NCBI RefSeq assembly: GCF_001742185.1
Contig: NZ_CP015750.1
Coordinates: forward strand, 2,666,001 to 2,730,000
Source of the DNA: Pectobacterium wasabiae CFBP 3304
GTDB taxonomy: Bacteria; Pseudomonadota; Gammaproteobacteria; Enterobacterales; Enterobacteriaceae
Length of the DNA stretch: 64,000 nt
Direction of reading: 5' to 3'
The number at the start of each line of letters is the position of its first letter. Position 1 is the first letter of the stretch. The position numbers and the translations under genes are program-made. Below the pieces are notes generated by a model that did no database searches, was not told where the DNA came from, and worked only from the letters and a program-made list of their open reading frames with translations. Of this stretch, positions 35,986 through 46,696 are shown piece by piece.

Positions 35986-37260
35986 ATGGTCACACACGTA
36001 GTGAAAGAAAATACAGTAGAAAAAAGCGGTGCAGAAAAGCGTCTTCCTTCGCTATTTGGCGGGGCGATGATTATTGCAGGGACGATTATCGGGGCGGGGA
36101 TGTTCTCCCTGCCAGTGGTGATGTCGGGTGCCTGGTTTTTCTGGTCATTTGCCGTGTTGGTGTTTACCTGGTTCTGTATGTATCACTCGGGGCTAATGAT
36201 TCTGGAAGCTAACCTGAATTATCCGAGCGGTGCCAGCTTTGACACGCTGACCAAAGATCTACTGGGCAAGCGCTGGAATGTCCTTAACGGCATATCGATT
36301 ACTTTTGTCCTCTATATCCTGACCTACGCCTATATCTCGGCGAGTGGTTCCATTATTCATCACACGCTTGCTGAGATGTCGATCGATTTCTCTGCCCGTG
36401 TCGGCGGTTGCCTGTTTGCGCTGTTTGTCGCGTTGACCGTTTGGTGGAGTACGTCGGCAGTGAGTCGGATGACCGCATTTTTTCTGGCGGCAAAGATACT
36501 GACTTTTTTCATGACGTTCGGCAGTTTGCTGTGGAACGTTAAGCCTGCCGTTTTATTCAATGTTGCGCAAGAAGCGCCCAGCTATCTTCCGTATGTGCTG
36601 ATGACGCTGCCATTCTGTCTGACTTCTTTCGGTTTTCATGGCAACGTTCCCAGTTTGGTGAAGCATTACGGCCACAAGCCACAGGTAATCAAGCGTAGCC
36701 TGTTCATTGGTAGCGTGCTGGCGCTGGTGATGTATGTCATCTGGCTGATTAGCACCATGGGAAACATCGCCCGTCCTGACTTTATCGGAATTGCTGAGCG
36801 GGGCGGCAATATTGACGTTCTGGTGCAGGCGCTGGGCGGCGTGCTGAATAGCGCTTATCTGGACGTGTTGCTCACTGTTTTTTCCAACTTTGCCGTTGCC
36901 TGTTCGTTTCTCGGTGTCACGCTGGGGTTGTTTGATTATCTGGCTGATTTGCTGAAATTTGACGATAGCCGAATGGGGAGAGCCAAAACGGCGCTGGTGA
37001 CCTTTTTGCCGCCGATTATTGGTGGGCTGGTCTATCCGAACGGTTTTATTTACGCGATTGGGTTTGCCGGGCTGGCCGCTACCGTATGGGCGGTGATTAC
37101 GCCAGCGCTGTTGGCGCTCGCGTCGCGTCGCCGTTTCGGCAGCCCGCAGTTCCGCGTGTGGGGGGGCAATGTGATGATTGCGCTGGTGTTGTTATTTGGC
37201 ATCGGCACCGCGCTGATACATATTATTGCCAGCCTTGATCTGCTACCGGTTTATCGCTAA
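35986..37260 (+). CDS. mtr: Tryptophan-specific permease Mtr
   Basis: 424 residues, very close to E. coli Mtr over its length: '[22 protein letters not shown]' start, '[14 protein letters not shown]' and the C-terminal '[21 protein letters not shown]'. An 11-helix proton symporter of the aromatic amino-acid permease family in the inner membrane. It has about 10 extra residues at the N-terminus. I looked for a TrpR operator upstream and found none convincing. Confidence 0.92.
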   Translation: MVTHVVKENTVEKSGAEKRLPSLFGGAMIIAGTIIGAGMFSLPVVMSGAWFFWSFAVLVFTWFCMYHSGLMILEANLNYPSGASFDTLTKDLLGKRWNVLNGISITFVLYILTYAYISASGSIIHHTLAEMSIDFSARVGGCLFALFVALTVWWSTSAVSRMTAFFLAAKILTFFMTFGSLLWNVKPAVLFNVAQEAPSYLPYVLMTLPFCLTSFGFHGNVPSLVKHYGHKPQVIKRSLFIGSVLALVMYVIWLISTMGNIARPDFIGIAERGGNIDVLVQALGGVLNSAYLDVLLTVFSNFAVACSFLGVTLGLFDYLADLLKFDDSRMGRAKTALVTFLPPIIGGLVYPNGFIYAIGFAGLAATVWAVITPALLALASRRRFGSPQFRVWGGNVMIALVLLFGIGTALIHIIASLDLLPVYR

Positions 37261-37369
37261 GTCATATGCGCTTACCCGCCTTGCCTGCCAAAGCAGAGGG
37301 GGCGGGATAGTTACCACTCAAGATAACGATGGTTCCAATCACTATTCCCTAGTAATCATGCCCAAATAA

Positions 37370-37822
37370 CTATGACTTCCGTACCTGCTGCAACCACTTG
37401 TCCAGTTCATTGGCAAACTGCTGACGATCGCGTTGGTTTAAGGTGCTGGGGCCGCCGGTCTGTATCCCGCTTGCACGCATGGTGTCCATAAAATCGCGCA
37501 TGTTCAGACGCTCCCGAATGGTGTCCGGCGTATAGCGCTCCCCGCGCGGATTCAACGCGATGCCGCCTTTTTCTATCACTTCCGATGCCAGCGGAATATC
37601 CGCAGTGATCACCAGATCGCCCGTTTCAACGCGGCGTACAATTTCATTGTCGGCGACGTCAAAACCCGCCGAGACACGCAGCGTGCGAATGAAGCGCGAC
37701 GGCGGCACTTTTATGGTTTGGTTGGCGACCAACGTGACCTGCATTTGTGCGCGATCCGCCGCGCGAAAGAGCACTTCTTTGATAACGTTAGGACAGGCGT
37801 CGGCATCGACCCAAATCTGCAT
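37370..37822 (-). CDS. yaiI: UPF0178/DUF188 protein YaiI
   Basis: 150 residues, nearly collinear with E. coli YaiI, starting '[21 protein letters not shown]'-like and ending in the conserved '[19 protein letters not shown]'. A PIN-like family conserved in bacteria; function unknown. It starts 3 bp after the stop of hemF, so the two are probably co-transcribed. Confidence 0.9.
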   Translation of the reverse strand: MQIWVDADACPNVIKEVLFRAADRAQMQVTLVANQTIKVPPSRFIRTLRVSAGFDVADNEIVRRVETGDLVITADIPLASEVIEKGGIALNPRGERYTPDTIRERLNMRDFMDTMRASGIQTGGPSTLNQRDRQQFANELDKWLQQVRKS

Positions 37823-37825
37823 GGC

Positions 37826-38797
<972 letters not shown>

Positions 38798-38939
38798 TCA
38801 GGCGAGCAGTATACCATCAATAAAATTGATCCCCGGTCACCCGTTGTGTGATTCCTGATAGCGGCACGCAATTTTGGATTGCGTCTGATAAAAATCACGC
38901 GATAATCACGATTTACCTTATTGTAAAATGGCGACTGTG

Positions 38940-39365
38940 ATGGAAATCCGCATATTCAGGCAGGATGATTTTGAAGCCGTGATCACCCTCTGGGAACGTT
39001 GCGATTTGCTGCGTCCGTGGAACGATCCTGAAATGGACATCGAACGTAAGCTCAATCACGATCCCGATCTGTTTCTGGTCGCAGAAGTGAACGGTGAGAT
39101 CATAGCATCGGTGATGGGTGGGTACGACGGCCACCGTGGGTCTGCATACTATTTGGGGGTACATCCTGATTTTCGTGGGCGCGGCATTGCAAATGCGTTG
39201 ATTAGCCGTCTGGAGAAAAAACTTATCGCTCGCGGCTGTCCGAAGATCCACCTGATGGTGCGTGAAGACAACGATGCCGTGATCGGTATGTATGAAAAAC
39301 TCGACTATGAGATCGTCGATAGCGTCACGTTGGGAAAACGCTTGATTGAAGATCGAGAATATTGA
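38940..39365 (+). CDS. ypeA: GNAT acetyltransferase YpeA
   Basis: 141 residues from the ATG of '[12 protein letters not shown]', matching the E. coli YpeA start. Conserved '[19 protein letters not shown]', acetyl-CoA motif '[21 protein letters not shown]' and end '[11 protein letters not shown]'. Substrate unknown. In E. coli yfeZ follows; here a sigma-factor operon follows instead. Confidence 0.9.
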   Translation: MEIRIFRQDDFEAVITLWERCDLLRPWNDPEMDIERKLNHDPDLFLVAEVNGEIIASVMGGYDGHRGSAYYLGVHPDFRGRGIANALISRLEKKLIARGCPKIHLMVREDNDAVIGMYEKLDYEIVDSVTLGKRLIEDREY

Positions 39366-39449
39366 TTGTTGGTGGTTACAATCATTCCCATCTGTGATGC
39401 TCGGAAGGGCGTTGTTTAAAAAGTGTTGCATCGTGTCACTGGCTTAGAT

Positions 39450-39467
39450 GATAATGAGTATCAATTA
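39450..39467. promoter_or_regulatory. Fur-box-like site upstream of the fecI-like gene
   Basis: GATAATGAGTATCAATTA contains two close matches to the Fur hexamer pair (GATAAT, then ATCATT-like) about 40 bp before the sigma factor start, suggesting iron control of the whole locus. Confidence 0.6.
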
Positions 39468-39504
39468 AACTAATATCATCTGCTTTTTGCCTGTTGAAAC
39501 CACT

Positions 39505-40026
39505 ATGACGCAGCTAACTTCTTTCTGGAGTGATTTTTACCAGACCCACCAAGGATGGCTGCGGGGATGGCTTTGTAAAAAAATGGGCTGTATCCATCAG
39601 GCAGATGATCTTACCCATGACACCTTTCTTAAACTCCTGACGCTTGCCGACCCTTCTGCTATCCGTCAACCTAAAGCCTATCTGATGGTGACGGCGAATC
39701 ACGTCATGATCGATCAGTTCCGTAAGCGTAAGTTGGAGCAAGATGCGTTATCTGCATTAGCGCTGCTGGTTGATGGAGAAGAAGAGCACTCTGCGGAATA
39801 CCGTGTTGCGATAAGCCAACTGGTGGCGACGGCGCTGCATATTCTGACCCATGAGCTAGACGAAAAAGTACAGCGTGCGTTTATTATGGCGCGTGTGGAA
39901 GGGCACGATTATCGGACGATTGCTGAGGCGTTGCATGTGAGCGAAAGTAGCGTAAAGCAATATCTGGCAAAAGCGATGGTGCATTTCCACAGTCGGATCT
40001 TTTTTCAGGAACAGGATGAAGCGTAA
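39505..40026 (+). CDS. FecI-type ECF sigma factor
   Basis: 173 residues from the ATG 'MTQLTSFWSDFY'; an upstream TTG would add six. Sigma region 2 is visible ('DDLTHDTFLKLL', 'YLMVTANHVMIDQFRKRK') and region 4 ('RAFIMARVEGHDYRTIAEAL', 'SSVKQYLAKAM'). FecI-type sigma factors transcribe TonB-receptor operons when a receptor signals through FecR. The stop lies inside fecR (11-nt overlap), so both are translated together. Confidence 0.9.
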   Translation: MTQLTSFWSDFYQTHQGWLRGWLCKKMGCIHQADDLTHDTFLKLLTLADPSAIRQPKAYLMVTANHVMIDQFRKRKLEQDALSALALLVDGEEEHSAEYRVAISQLVATALHILTHELDEKVQRAFIMARVEGHDYRTIAEALHVSESSVKQYLAKAMVHFHSRIFFQEQDEA

Positions 40027-40963
40027 CGCTGATTTTGAGCAGATCCAACAGCAGGCCGCTGAATGGATACTACGCTTCTCGGAAGTCGAGCAGGATAGCG
40101 ACGACGCAATATTACTGCATAAAGAGTGGCAGCAGTGGTGCCTGATAGATGCTCGACACCCTGTGGTTTATCATCAGATGCAGCAATTATGGACAAGTGC
40201 GACAGTCACACCTGCCTCGACATCACGTAAATCACGTCCATCCCGTTATGCTGCTCTGGCGATTTTCATCGCAGGGGGCTGGTTGCTAAGCCAGTTACCT
40301 TATGCTTATTGGTTAGCCGATCAACGAACGGTAGCGGGTGAAGTTCGACGTATTGTGCTGGACGATGGCAGTGAACTGATGCTCAACAGTAATTCGGCTG
40401 TGAATATCTCCTTTACATCACAGAAACGAACGATCACGTTGCTACGTGGCGAAGTCTATGCGCATGTTGCCAAAGATCCGCGCAGCAGACCGTTCGTGAT
40501 TGACAGTGCACAGGCAACGGCTCAAGCCTTAGGTACTCGCTATAGCGTGCGTGACGCCGGGGAAGATACGCTGGTAAGCGTTGACGAGTCTCGTGTTCGC
40601 GTTACTGCAAATAAGAATCCAGATATCCGTCTCGACCTTGGTGCTGGCCAACAAGTTGGACTCGATCAGCACCATATTACCCGACCTGTGAGTGCATCAA
40701 CGGAAGCGGGCTGGATCCACAACCAATTGATTTTTGAAAATGCACCGTTCACTCAGGTTATCGATGAACTTTCCCGTCACTATCCAGGGCTGATTTATCT
40801 GGATCCGCGCCAGCGTCAGGAACTCGAGCGTTTGCACTTTACTGGCGTTTTGCCATTGAATAACAGCCAGCAGGCACTTGAGCTACTGAAACACTCCCTT
40901 CCTATCTCCGTCCGACAGTCCTTTGGCTATATTTTCTGGATTGGTGAAAATAAAAATCGTTAA
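40016..40963 (+). CDS. FecR-type sigma regulator
   Basis: 315 residues. An N-terminal cytoplasmic sigma-binding part with DUF4880 features ('QQQAAEWILRFSE...WQQWCLIDARHP'), one transmembrane helix (about 76-97), then the periplasmic FecR domain ('EVRRIVLDDGSELMLNSNSAV', seen as 'RIVLDDGSELMLNSNSA', and 'ALGTRYSVRDAGEDTLVSV') and an STN-contacting C-terminal part. It relays receptor occupancy to the sigma factor. It is followed by the receptor after a 119-bp gap containing a second Fur-like A/T palindrome. Confidence 0.9.
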   Translation: MKRNADFEQIQQQAAEWILRFSEVEQDSDDAILLHKEWQQWCLIDARHPVVYHQMQQLWTSATVTPASTSRKSRPSRYAALAIFIAGGWLLSQLPYAYWLADQRTVAGEVRRIVLDDGSELMLNSNSAVNISFTSQKRTITLLRGEVYAHVAKDPRSRPFVIDSAQATAQALGTRYSVRDAGEDTLVSVDESRVRVTANKNPDIRLDLGAGQQVGLDQHHITRPVSASTEAGWIHNQLIFENAPFTQVIDELSRHYPGLIYLDPRQRQELERLHFTGVLPLNNSQQALELLKHSLPISVRQSFGYIFWIGENKNR

Positions 40964-40990
40964 TAATCAATGATAAAACAGATTTTTAAA

Positions 40991-41012
40991 TATAAATGAT
41001 AATTATTTTTAT
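40991..41012. promoter_or_regulatory. Fur-like A/T palindrome before the receptor gene
   Basis: ATAAATGATAATTATTTTTA resembles a degenerate Fur box and lies in the only sizeable gap of the operon, where the FecI-dependent receptor promoter would be expected. Confidence 0.4.
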
Positions 41013-41082
41013 TTTCTTCTGCCCGATTTCCGCTGAGCAACGTCTTCTCTCCTGAAAACATAAAATAATTCAGGGTAAATTC

Positions 41083-43893
41083 ATGCGTAATTTTTTGGGG
41101 ATGCGTAACACAATTTGGCCGATAACCGTGCTCACTCTGGCGTTAAGCGGGGGCAGTGCGGCGTTTGGTGCAACAGCACAATCAATACACCTTCCTGCAC
41201 AGTCATTGGAAAAATCATTAACACAATTGGCGCGGCAGACCGGTGTTAATTTTGGGGTTGATAGCCAACTGGTTGCAGGGAAGCAAGCTCCCGCGCTGGA
41301 AGGGAACTACACGGTTGAACAGGCTTTGGATCGGTTATTGAACAGTAATAACCTTTATGCGGAGCCTACGGAAGCCGGTAAAGCGTTTATCATTCGCCCC
41401 ATGGCCAGTATGTCGGCGTCGGATGATACTCAGACGATCAATACGAGTGCAGCGAATAGTCGTTCGGGAACCGAAAACAATGGCGATGTGATCACGGTAA
41501 AAGCGCAGATTTCGCCGGGACCGATGGAGATCGGCAGTCAGCAACTAGTGGCCGAGGAGATCGCAAAAAAGCCGACCGCTAATGGAAATATTACTGAGTT
41601 GCTGCGCACCAATCCAAACGTGCAATTCTCTGAAACGTCACGTAATAGTGAGACACCTGGAGAACTGGCTCCTGACGTTGTCTCGTTCCACGGTGAGAAG
41701 TTCTATAACAACAACTTCATGATCGATGGGATGTCGAACAACGATCGTCTGAACCCAGGCGTGAATGTCGGTGAGGTTGGGGCTGTCGCCAATGGGAATG
41801 GCCCTAATGATTTCCCATCTGGCCATCCTGAGTCTTTTTGGATAGACAGTAGCCTGATTGAAAGCTTGTCCGTTTATGACAGCAACGTGTCGGCGAAGTA
41901 TGGCCAGTTCACCGGTGGTGTCATTGATGCAAAACTTAAAAAACCGTCGTTTACCGAGCCATCCGGTTCTGTCTCTTACAGAACAACGCGTTCATCATGG
42001 ACGAAATATCATCTGGAGAAAAAAGAGGAAGCCTCGTTTAGTGCCGCAACCACGCTTAAGAAGCAGCCTAAATTTACCAAAAATTTTTATAACCTGAACG
42101 TTAGCCAGCCCCTTAATGATAATGCGGCGCTGATGTTTGTGTATAGCCGTAAGGAATCTGATATCCCATTCTGGCATACGATTTTCCAAAGATGGGAAGA
42201 TCAATCACGCGAATCCGAAACCTATATGTTACGTGGTGCGTGGGATGCGAATGAACGGAACCAATTTAGCTTATCACTCATGCATTCACCCCATAGTGCA
42301 AGCTATGTGCGTTCCAATATGAAGGATGCTGGTTTTACTGCTGAAGGTGGTGGATATAATGCCAATCTGAAGTGGGATAATCAGAATAAATGGGGAAAAG
42401 TTGCCACACAGTTAATATGGAAGCAGAACGAAAATACCATCAAAAATAAAGGAAATAATTTTTATAATTGGGTTAAAACAGACAGTATTGACTGGGTATC
42501 GAGCTATTCTGGAACTGCTGCTCAGGAAGGGGGATATGGCACGGTAAGAACCGAGCAGTCGGGCATTAATTTTAAGCAGGATTGGCAGCTAAATCCTTTT
42601 TCTGCCTGGGGTGTACAACACCAGTTTGATTTCGGCTTTGATACCGATTTTTCCGAGGCTCGTTATCAGCGTAAGAACAATTCCTATTCTTATGCTACTG
42701 CGAACAGAAAAAGTACTGTGGTATGTAACGGCGATTCTGCATGTATTGACGGTGAGCAGTATTTCCGCCAACGGACAGTATATGAAGCATCTGATGTAAA
42801 AGTGGCGGCAAGCACTTATGCAGTTTATTTACAAGATACATTAACCTATTCCCGCCTGGCTGTGACATCCGGTATTCGCGTTGATTATGACGATTACATG
42901 AAAAACGTGAATATCTCTCCACGTTTCAGTTCGAGCTATGATGTTTGGGGCGATCGTTCCACTGAGTTTTTCGGTGGAATAAACCGTTACTATGCGGGCA
43001 ATATTTTGGCTTATAAGCTGAGAGAAGCGCGTAAGTTGGGCTATAACGAATGCCGCGCTGAACATGTGAATTCGCGTGGATCATGTAATGCCTTGTCAAC
43101 GAGTTCCAGTAATACGCCAGGTGAGTGGGTCTTTAATAAGGCATCTACTCAAGCTGATTACCGATACACGTCATTAAATACTCCTTACAGTGATGAACTC
43201 AATCTCGGTGCGCAGCAGCGAATTTATGACACCGTTTGGACGTTGAAATGGGTTCATCGTGAAGCAAAAGACCAATTTGCTGCTGAGAAAAATAAAACCA
43301 CAAAAACCTATGAGTTAACCAATAACGGGAAATCCGAGTCCGACACATTTAGCTTGATGGTCAAGCCTGTTTCTCCCATTGAATGGAATTCTGCGGTATT
43401 CAGTTGGTCGGCGGGAGCGAATATTCATAAAAGTACCTCCTCAAATAAGGACTATGACACTGAGGTGGATCTCGATCGCCAGATTATCTATAACGGAAAA
43501 ATGATCCGCGCGATTGATAAACCCGCCGATAATTACAACCGCCCCTGGACGGCGTTTCTTGAGCTGAATACTGAAATACCCAACTGGCGTTTAGATTGGA
43601 CACAGCGTTTAAGTTATGTCGGCGGCTACAAAGCCATGAAACGGACTGAAACCATTAACTGTCCAGATGATGACCGCTGTTCCGGGTATGTCGGTTCTAC
43701 TGATGTATATGAAGAAGATCAGTATGGCAACAATATGCTGCTGGACTGGCGTGTGAATTATACCCAGCCATTAGGTAAGCAGAATCTAAAAGTGGGTGTA
43801 GATGTACTCAATGTCCTGAATAAAGCCAACAAGAACGAATCTAATTATGGATTAGGTCGTCAGTTCTGGCTGGATGTGACGTATTCATGGTAA
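41083..43893 (+). CDS. TonB-dependent receptor with STN signalling domain (FusA/YddB-like)
   Basis: 936 residues. Signal peptide to about 30 ('SAAFGA'), STN secretin/TonB signalling domain about 35-105 ('QSLEKSLTQLARQTGVNFGV'), a linker, a plug domain with the TonB-box region 'GDVITVKAQ' and 'VVSFHGEKFYNNNFMIDGM', and a 22-strand barrel ending in aromatic 'FWLDVTYSW'. Extracellular-loop-like cysteine pairs are seen in 'VVCNGDSACIDG', 'NECRAEHVNSRGSC' and 'NCPDDDRCSG'. Together with M16 protease and SbmA-type transporter this is the FusA/YddB arrangement for importing a small protein. Ligand unknown. Confidence 0.9.
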   Translation: MRNFLGMRNTIWPITVLTLALSGGSAAFGATAQSIHLPAQSLEKSLTQLARQTGVNFGVDSQLVAGKQAPALEGNYTVEQALDRLLNSNNLYAEPTEAGKAFIIRPMASMSASDDTQTINTSAANSRSGTENNGDVITVKAQISPGPMEIGSQQLVAEEIAKKPTANGNITELLRTNPNVQFSETSRNSETPGELAPDVVSFHGEKFYNNNFMIDGMSNNDRLNPGVNVGEVGAVANGNGPNDFPSGHPESFWIDSSLIESLSVYDSNVSAKYGQFTGGVIDAKLKKPSFTEPSGSVSYRTTRSSWTKYHLEKKEEASFSAATTLKKQPKFTKNFYNLNVSQPLNDNAALMFVYSRKESDIPFWHTIFQRWEDQSRESETYMLRGAWDANERNQFSLSLMHSPHSASYVRSNMKDAGFTAEGGGYNANLKWDNQNKWGKVATQLIWKQNENTIKNKGNNFYNWVKTDSIDWVSSYSGTAAQEGGYGTVRTEQSGINFKQDWQLNPFSAWGVQHQFDFGFDTDFSEARYQRKNNSYSYATANRKSTVVCNGDSACIDGEQYFRQRTVYEASDVKVAASTYAVYLQDTLTYSRLAVTSGIRVDYDDYMKNVNISPRFSSSYDVWGDRSTEFFGGINRYYAGNILAYKLREARKLGYNECRAEHVNSRGSCNALSTSSSNTPGEWVFNKASTQADYRYTSLNTPYSDELNLGAQQRIYDTVWTLKWVHREAKDQFAAEKNKTTKTYELTNNGKSESDTFSLMVKPVSPIEWNSAVFSWSAGANIHKSTSSNKDYDTEVDLDRQIIYNGKMIRAIDKPADNYNRPWTAFLELNTEIPNWRLDWTQRLSYVGGYKAMKRTETINCPDDDRCSGYVGSTDVYEEDQYGNNMLLDWRVNYTQPLGKQNLKVGVDVLNVLNKANKNESNYGLGRQFWLDVTYSW

Positions 43894-43918
43894 GTGATAA
43901 AAATAATAAAGGTCAGTG

Positions 43919-46696
43919 ATGAAAAATAAAATTATGTATTGGCTGACAGGTGTTATTTGCCTGTTAGCGGGAAGCATTGTGGGCGTGAGCCAGGCCGAAG
44001 AAATAAAAAGTCCGTTACCGGTTATTAAAGAAGGGACGCTGGCTAACGGGTTGCGTTATACCCTTGTGCCGCTGGAAGGGCAGAAGACGCGGGTCGATAT
44101 TCGCCTGATTGTTGATGTTGGTTCGATTGATGAAAACGACAATGAATCTGGTGTGGCACACATGGTGGAGCACATGGTGTTTCGCGCCAGCGATACGTTT
44201 CCTCAAGGTGTGAGCACGGAACTGCACAAACAAGGCTGGGTTCGTGCGCAGCACTATAACGCCATGACCAACTACGAACGCACCATGTACATGATGAGCC
44301 CACCGAAAGGTAATCGCGATCTGGGCGTGACGTTACAGGCGCTGAGCCAGATGACGGGTCATGCCAAGCTGTTGCAAAGCGATCTCGACGACGAGCGCAA
44401 AATTATTTTGGAAGAGTGGCGTGGCAAGCTGGGCGTCGCGGAGCGGATGAATCAGCAGCGCGTACAGGCGATTCGCCATGACTCGCGTTATCCTTCGCGC
44501 CCGGTGATTGGCACAGAAGCATCGATCAACGAGATGCCTGCCAGCGTACTACAGGATTTTTATCAGCGCTGGTATCGTCCGTCGAATATGCGCTTGATGA
44601 TCATTGGTGATATCACACCTGCGGATGCGGAACGTGAAATTCAACGCTATTTCACACCATTGCCCAATGTCGCTGTGCCTGTTCGTGATTATTACGAACC
44701 ATTATTGAAACCGCAGCTTAAAGTTATGCGTTTGCAGGATAGCCAAAGCGGCAGCAGTCAGGTGTCGTTTGTCTACCGTTTCAATGATAAAGACACATTA
44801 GGTCAACCTGAGTATCGTCACCGTTTACTGACGCAAATCACGATGTCTGCGGCCACGCGTCAGGTTCGCCGACAGAAATCGGAATTGCCGCAAGACGCCA
44901 GTAGTCTGGTGGTGCGTAAATCGGATATCGGTAAAACGACGGCAGCGCTGGGCTTTTTCGCCAATGTGATGCCGGGAGGCCATGACGCCGCGCTTTCTGC
45001 CGTACTGAAAGAAATTGAGCGGTTAAAACGCTATCCGTTAAACGAGCGGGACATCACGGAGATCGCATCCGACATTCGTGAAGTTGCGCAGCGTATGAGC
45101 GTTACCCCTGAAACCCGTGAGTTTGCGGACTGGGTACAGCAGTTGACCATCGTCTGGCAACAGGGTCGTCCTTATGTCGGCAGCCAGCAGCGCGGTAAAG
45201 ATGCGCTGGAAGCGCTGGACACCATCACGGTGGAAGATGTGAATCGCCATTTGCAACGCTGGCTAGCCTCACCGGATACGCTGGTGCAGTTTAGCGTGCC
45301 GGGCGCGACACCTTTCACGCTGCCTAAGCCGGAAGTGATTCTCAAATTGCAGAGACAGTGGGCGGTAGCGACGTTGGCACCGTTGCAGGTAGAAAAAGAG
45401 AAAGTCATCCCTGAGCTTCCTTCCGTGACACAAAGCGGAAAGCGTACAGCTGTGAAAACTTTTGCTGCACAAAAGGTAGAACAGTGGCAACTGAGTAATG
45501 GTGACCGCGTGGTATGGCTACGAACGCCAGAGGCAGGTAAAAACATCCACCTGACCGCCATCAGCCAAGCGGGATTTATGGCAACCTCAATGAATCCGTG
45601 GCAGGCACAGTTGGCAAGTCAACTGGTCAATCAAAGCGGCCCTGCGACGTGGAGTGGTGAAGCGTTAAGTAACTGGAAGAAAGAAAAAACGCTGTCGCTG
45701 AGCATCAATCAGGAATCGGATCAACTGACAGTCAGTGGCACCGCACCCATGGAGCAACTGGCAAGTTTGTTTGGGCTATACCGTGAGCTAAACGTTGCGC
45801 CGGGAATCGATCCGGATGTGATGAAAGAGAGCATGATGAGCCTGGCGCGTCAGAAAGCCAATGACGACCAGTCTGTTTCAGGTATACGTGCCAGTGAAAT
45901 TACTAAACTGCGCTTTGGTGGGCCAACCTGGCAACAGCCTGAAATTGCCGAACTGAAGCACATTACGGCACCAGCCTTACTGTCGCAGTGGCATAAAGCG
46001 GCTTTTGCGCCTGTTACTTATTATCTGGTGGCGGATATGCCTGCCGCACAACTGTTGCCGCAGGTAGAACGCTATCTGGCGACCATTCCGCGTCAGCCTG
46101 CTAGTGATGTCAAACAGCACCTTGCACTGCTGGGCCAGCGTGAAGCAACCTCTGCCATCAATATCGAACCGCGTGCTGATATCTTGACCTGGAGTTTCAC
46201 ACCGCATACGTGGACGCCGCAGGCTGCGGTACAGGTGAGCATTGCTCGTAGCATTGCAAATAAATACCTCAAAGCTAGCCTGCGTGATGACGCTCTGGGT
46301 ATTTACCGCATGCGTATCGATAGCGAGTTGGAAGATAAAAAACAGCGCATTGAGACAGAAGTGAACTTCACCACGGCACCTGGTCGTGCGCAAGAGCTGT
46401 GGAAGCTGGCGGAACAGCAGTTTGCTGAATTGCCATCAAAGATTACGCAGCAGGATGTCGACGAACAAAAAGCACGGTTCATCCGTATGGAAAAAGGACG
46501 TCAGAGCGATCTGACCACCATACAGCGCCGCTTGATGTTGAGCTACCGCCACTATGACGATCCGCGCTATTTGAGTAGCGTATCCAAACTGGCAGACAGC
46601 ATCACGCTGGAAGGCGTGCGCTCCATGTCGGCGAAGCTCTATAACCCCGATAACCGGGTGCTTTACATCGCCTTGCCACAAGAGGTTAAAGAGTGA
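43919..46696 (+). CDS. pqqL: Periplasmic M16 zinc protease, PqqL/FusC-like
   Basis: 925 residues from the ATG at 43919 (AAAGG seven nt before; a GTG one codon earlier is less likely). Signal peptide about 1-28 ('GVSQAEE'). Zinc site HxxEH in 'GVAHMVEHMVFRASDT' with the downstream Glu in 'DERKIILEEWRGKLG'. Four M16 subdomains, the second half without a zinc motif, as in PqqL and FusC. In the Fus system FusC cleaves imported ferredoxin in the periplasm to release iron. The gene follows the receptor by 25 bp and overlaps the transporter by 4 nt. Confidence 0.92.
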   Translation: MKNKIMYWLTGVICLLAGSIVGVSQAEEIKSPLPVIKEGTLANGLRYTLVPLEGQKTRVDIRLIVDVGSIDENDNESGVAHMVEHMVFRASDTFPQGVSTELHKQGWVRAQHYNAMTNYERTMYMMSPPKGNRDLGVTLQALSQMTGHAKLLQSDLDDERKIILEEWRGKLGVAERMNQQRVQAIRHDSRYPSRPVIGTEASINEMPASVLQDFYQRWYRPSNMRLMIIGDITPADAEREIQRYFTPLPNVAVPVRDYYEPLLKPQLKVMRLQDSQSGSSQVSFVYRFNDKDTLGQPEYRHRLLTQITMSAATRQVRRQKSELPQDASSLVVRKSDIGKTTAALGFFANVMPGGHDAALSAVLKEIERLKRYPLNERDITEIASDIREVAQRMSVTPETREFADWVQQLTIVWQQGRPYVGSQQRGKDALEALDTITVEDVNRHLQRWLASPDTLVQFSVPGATPFTLPKPEVILKLQRQWAVATLAPLQVEKEKVIPELPSVTQSGKRTAVKTFAAQKVEQWQLSNGDRVVWLRTPEAGKNIHLTAISQAGFMATSMNPWQAQLASQLVNQSGPATWSGEALSNWKKEKTLSLSINQESDQLTVSGTAPMEQLASLFGLYRELNVAPGIDPDVMKESMMSLARQKANDDQSVSGIRASEITKLRFGGPTWQQPEIAELKHITAPALLSQWHKAAFAPVTYYLVADMPAAQLLPQVERYLATIPRQPASDVKQHLALLGQREATSAINIEPRADILTWSFTPHTWTPQAAVQVSIARSIANKYLKASLRDDALGIYRMRIDSELEDKKQRIETEVNFTTAPGRAQELWKLAEQQFAELPSKITQQDVDEQKARFIRMEKGRQSDLTTIQRRLMLSYRHYDDPRYLSSVSKLADSITLEGVRSMSAKLYNPDNRVLYIALPQEVKE

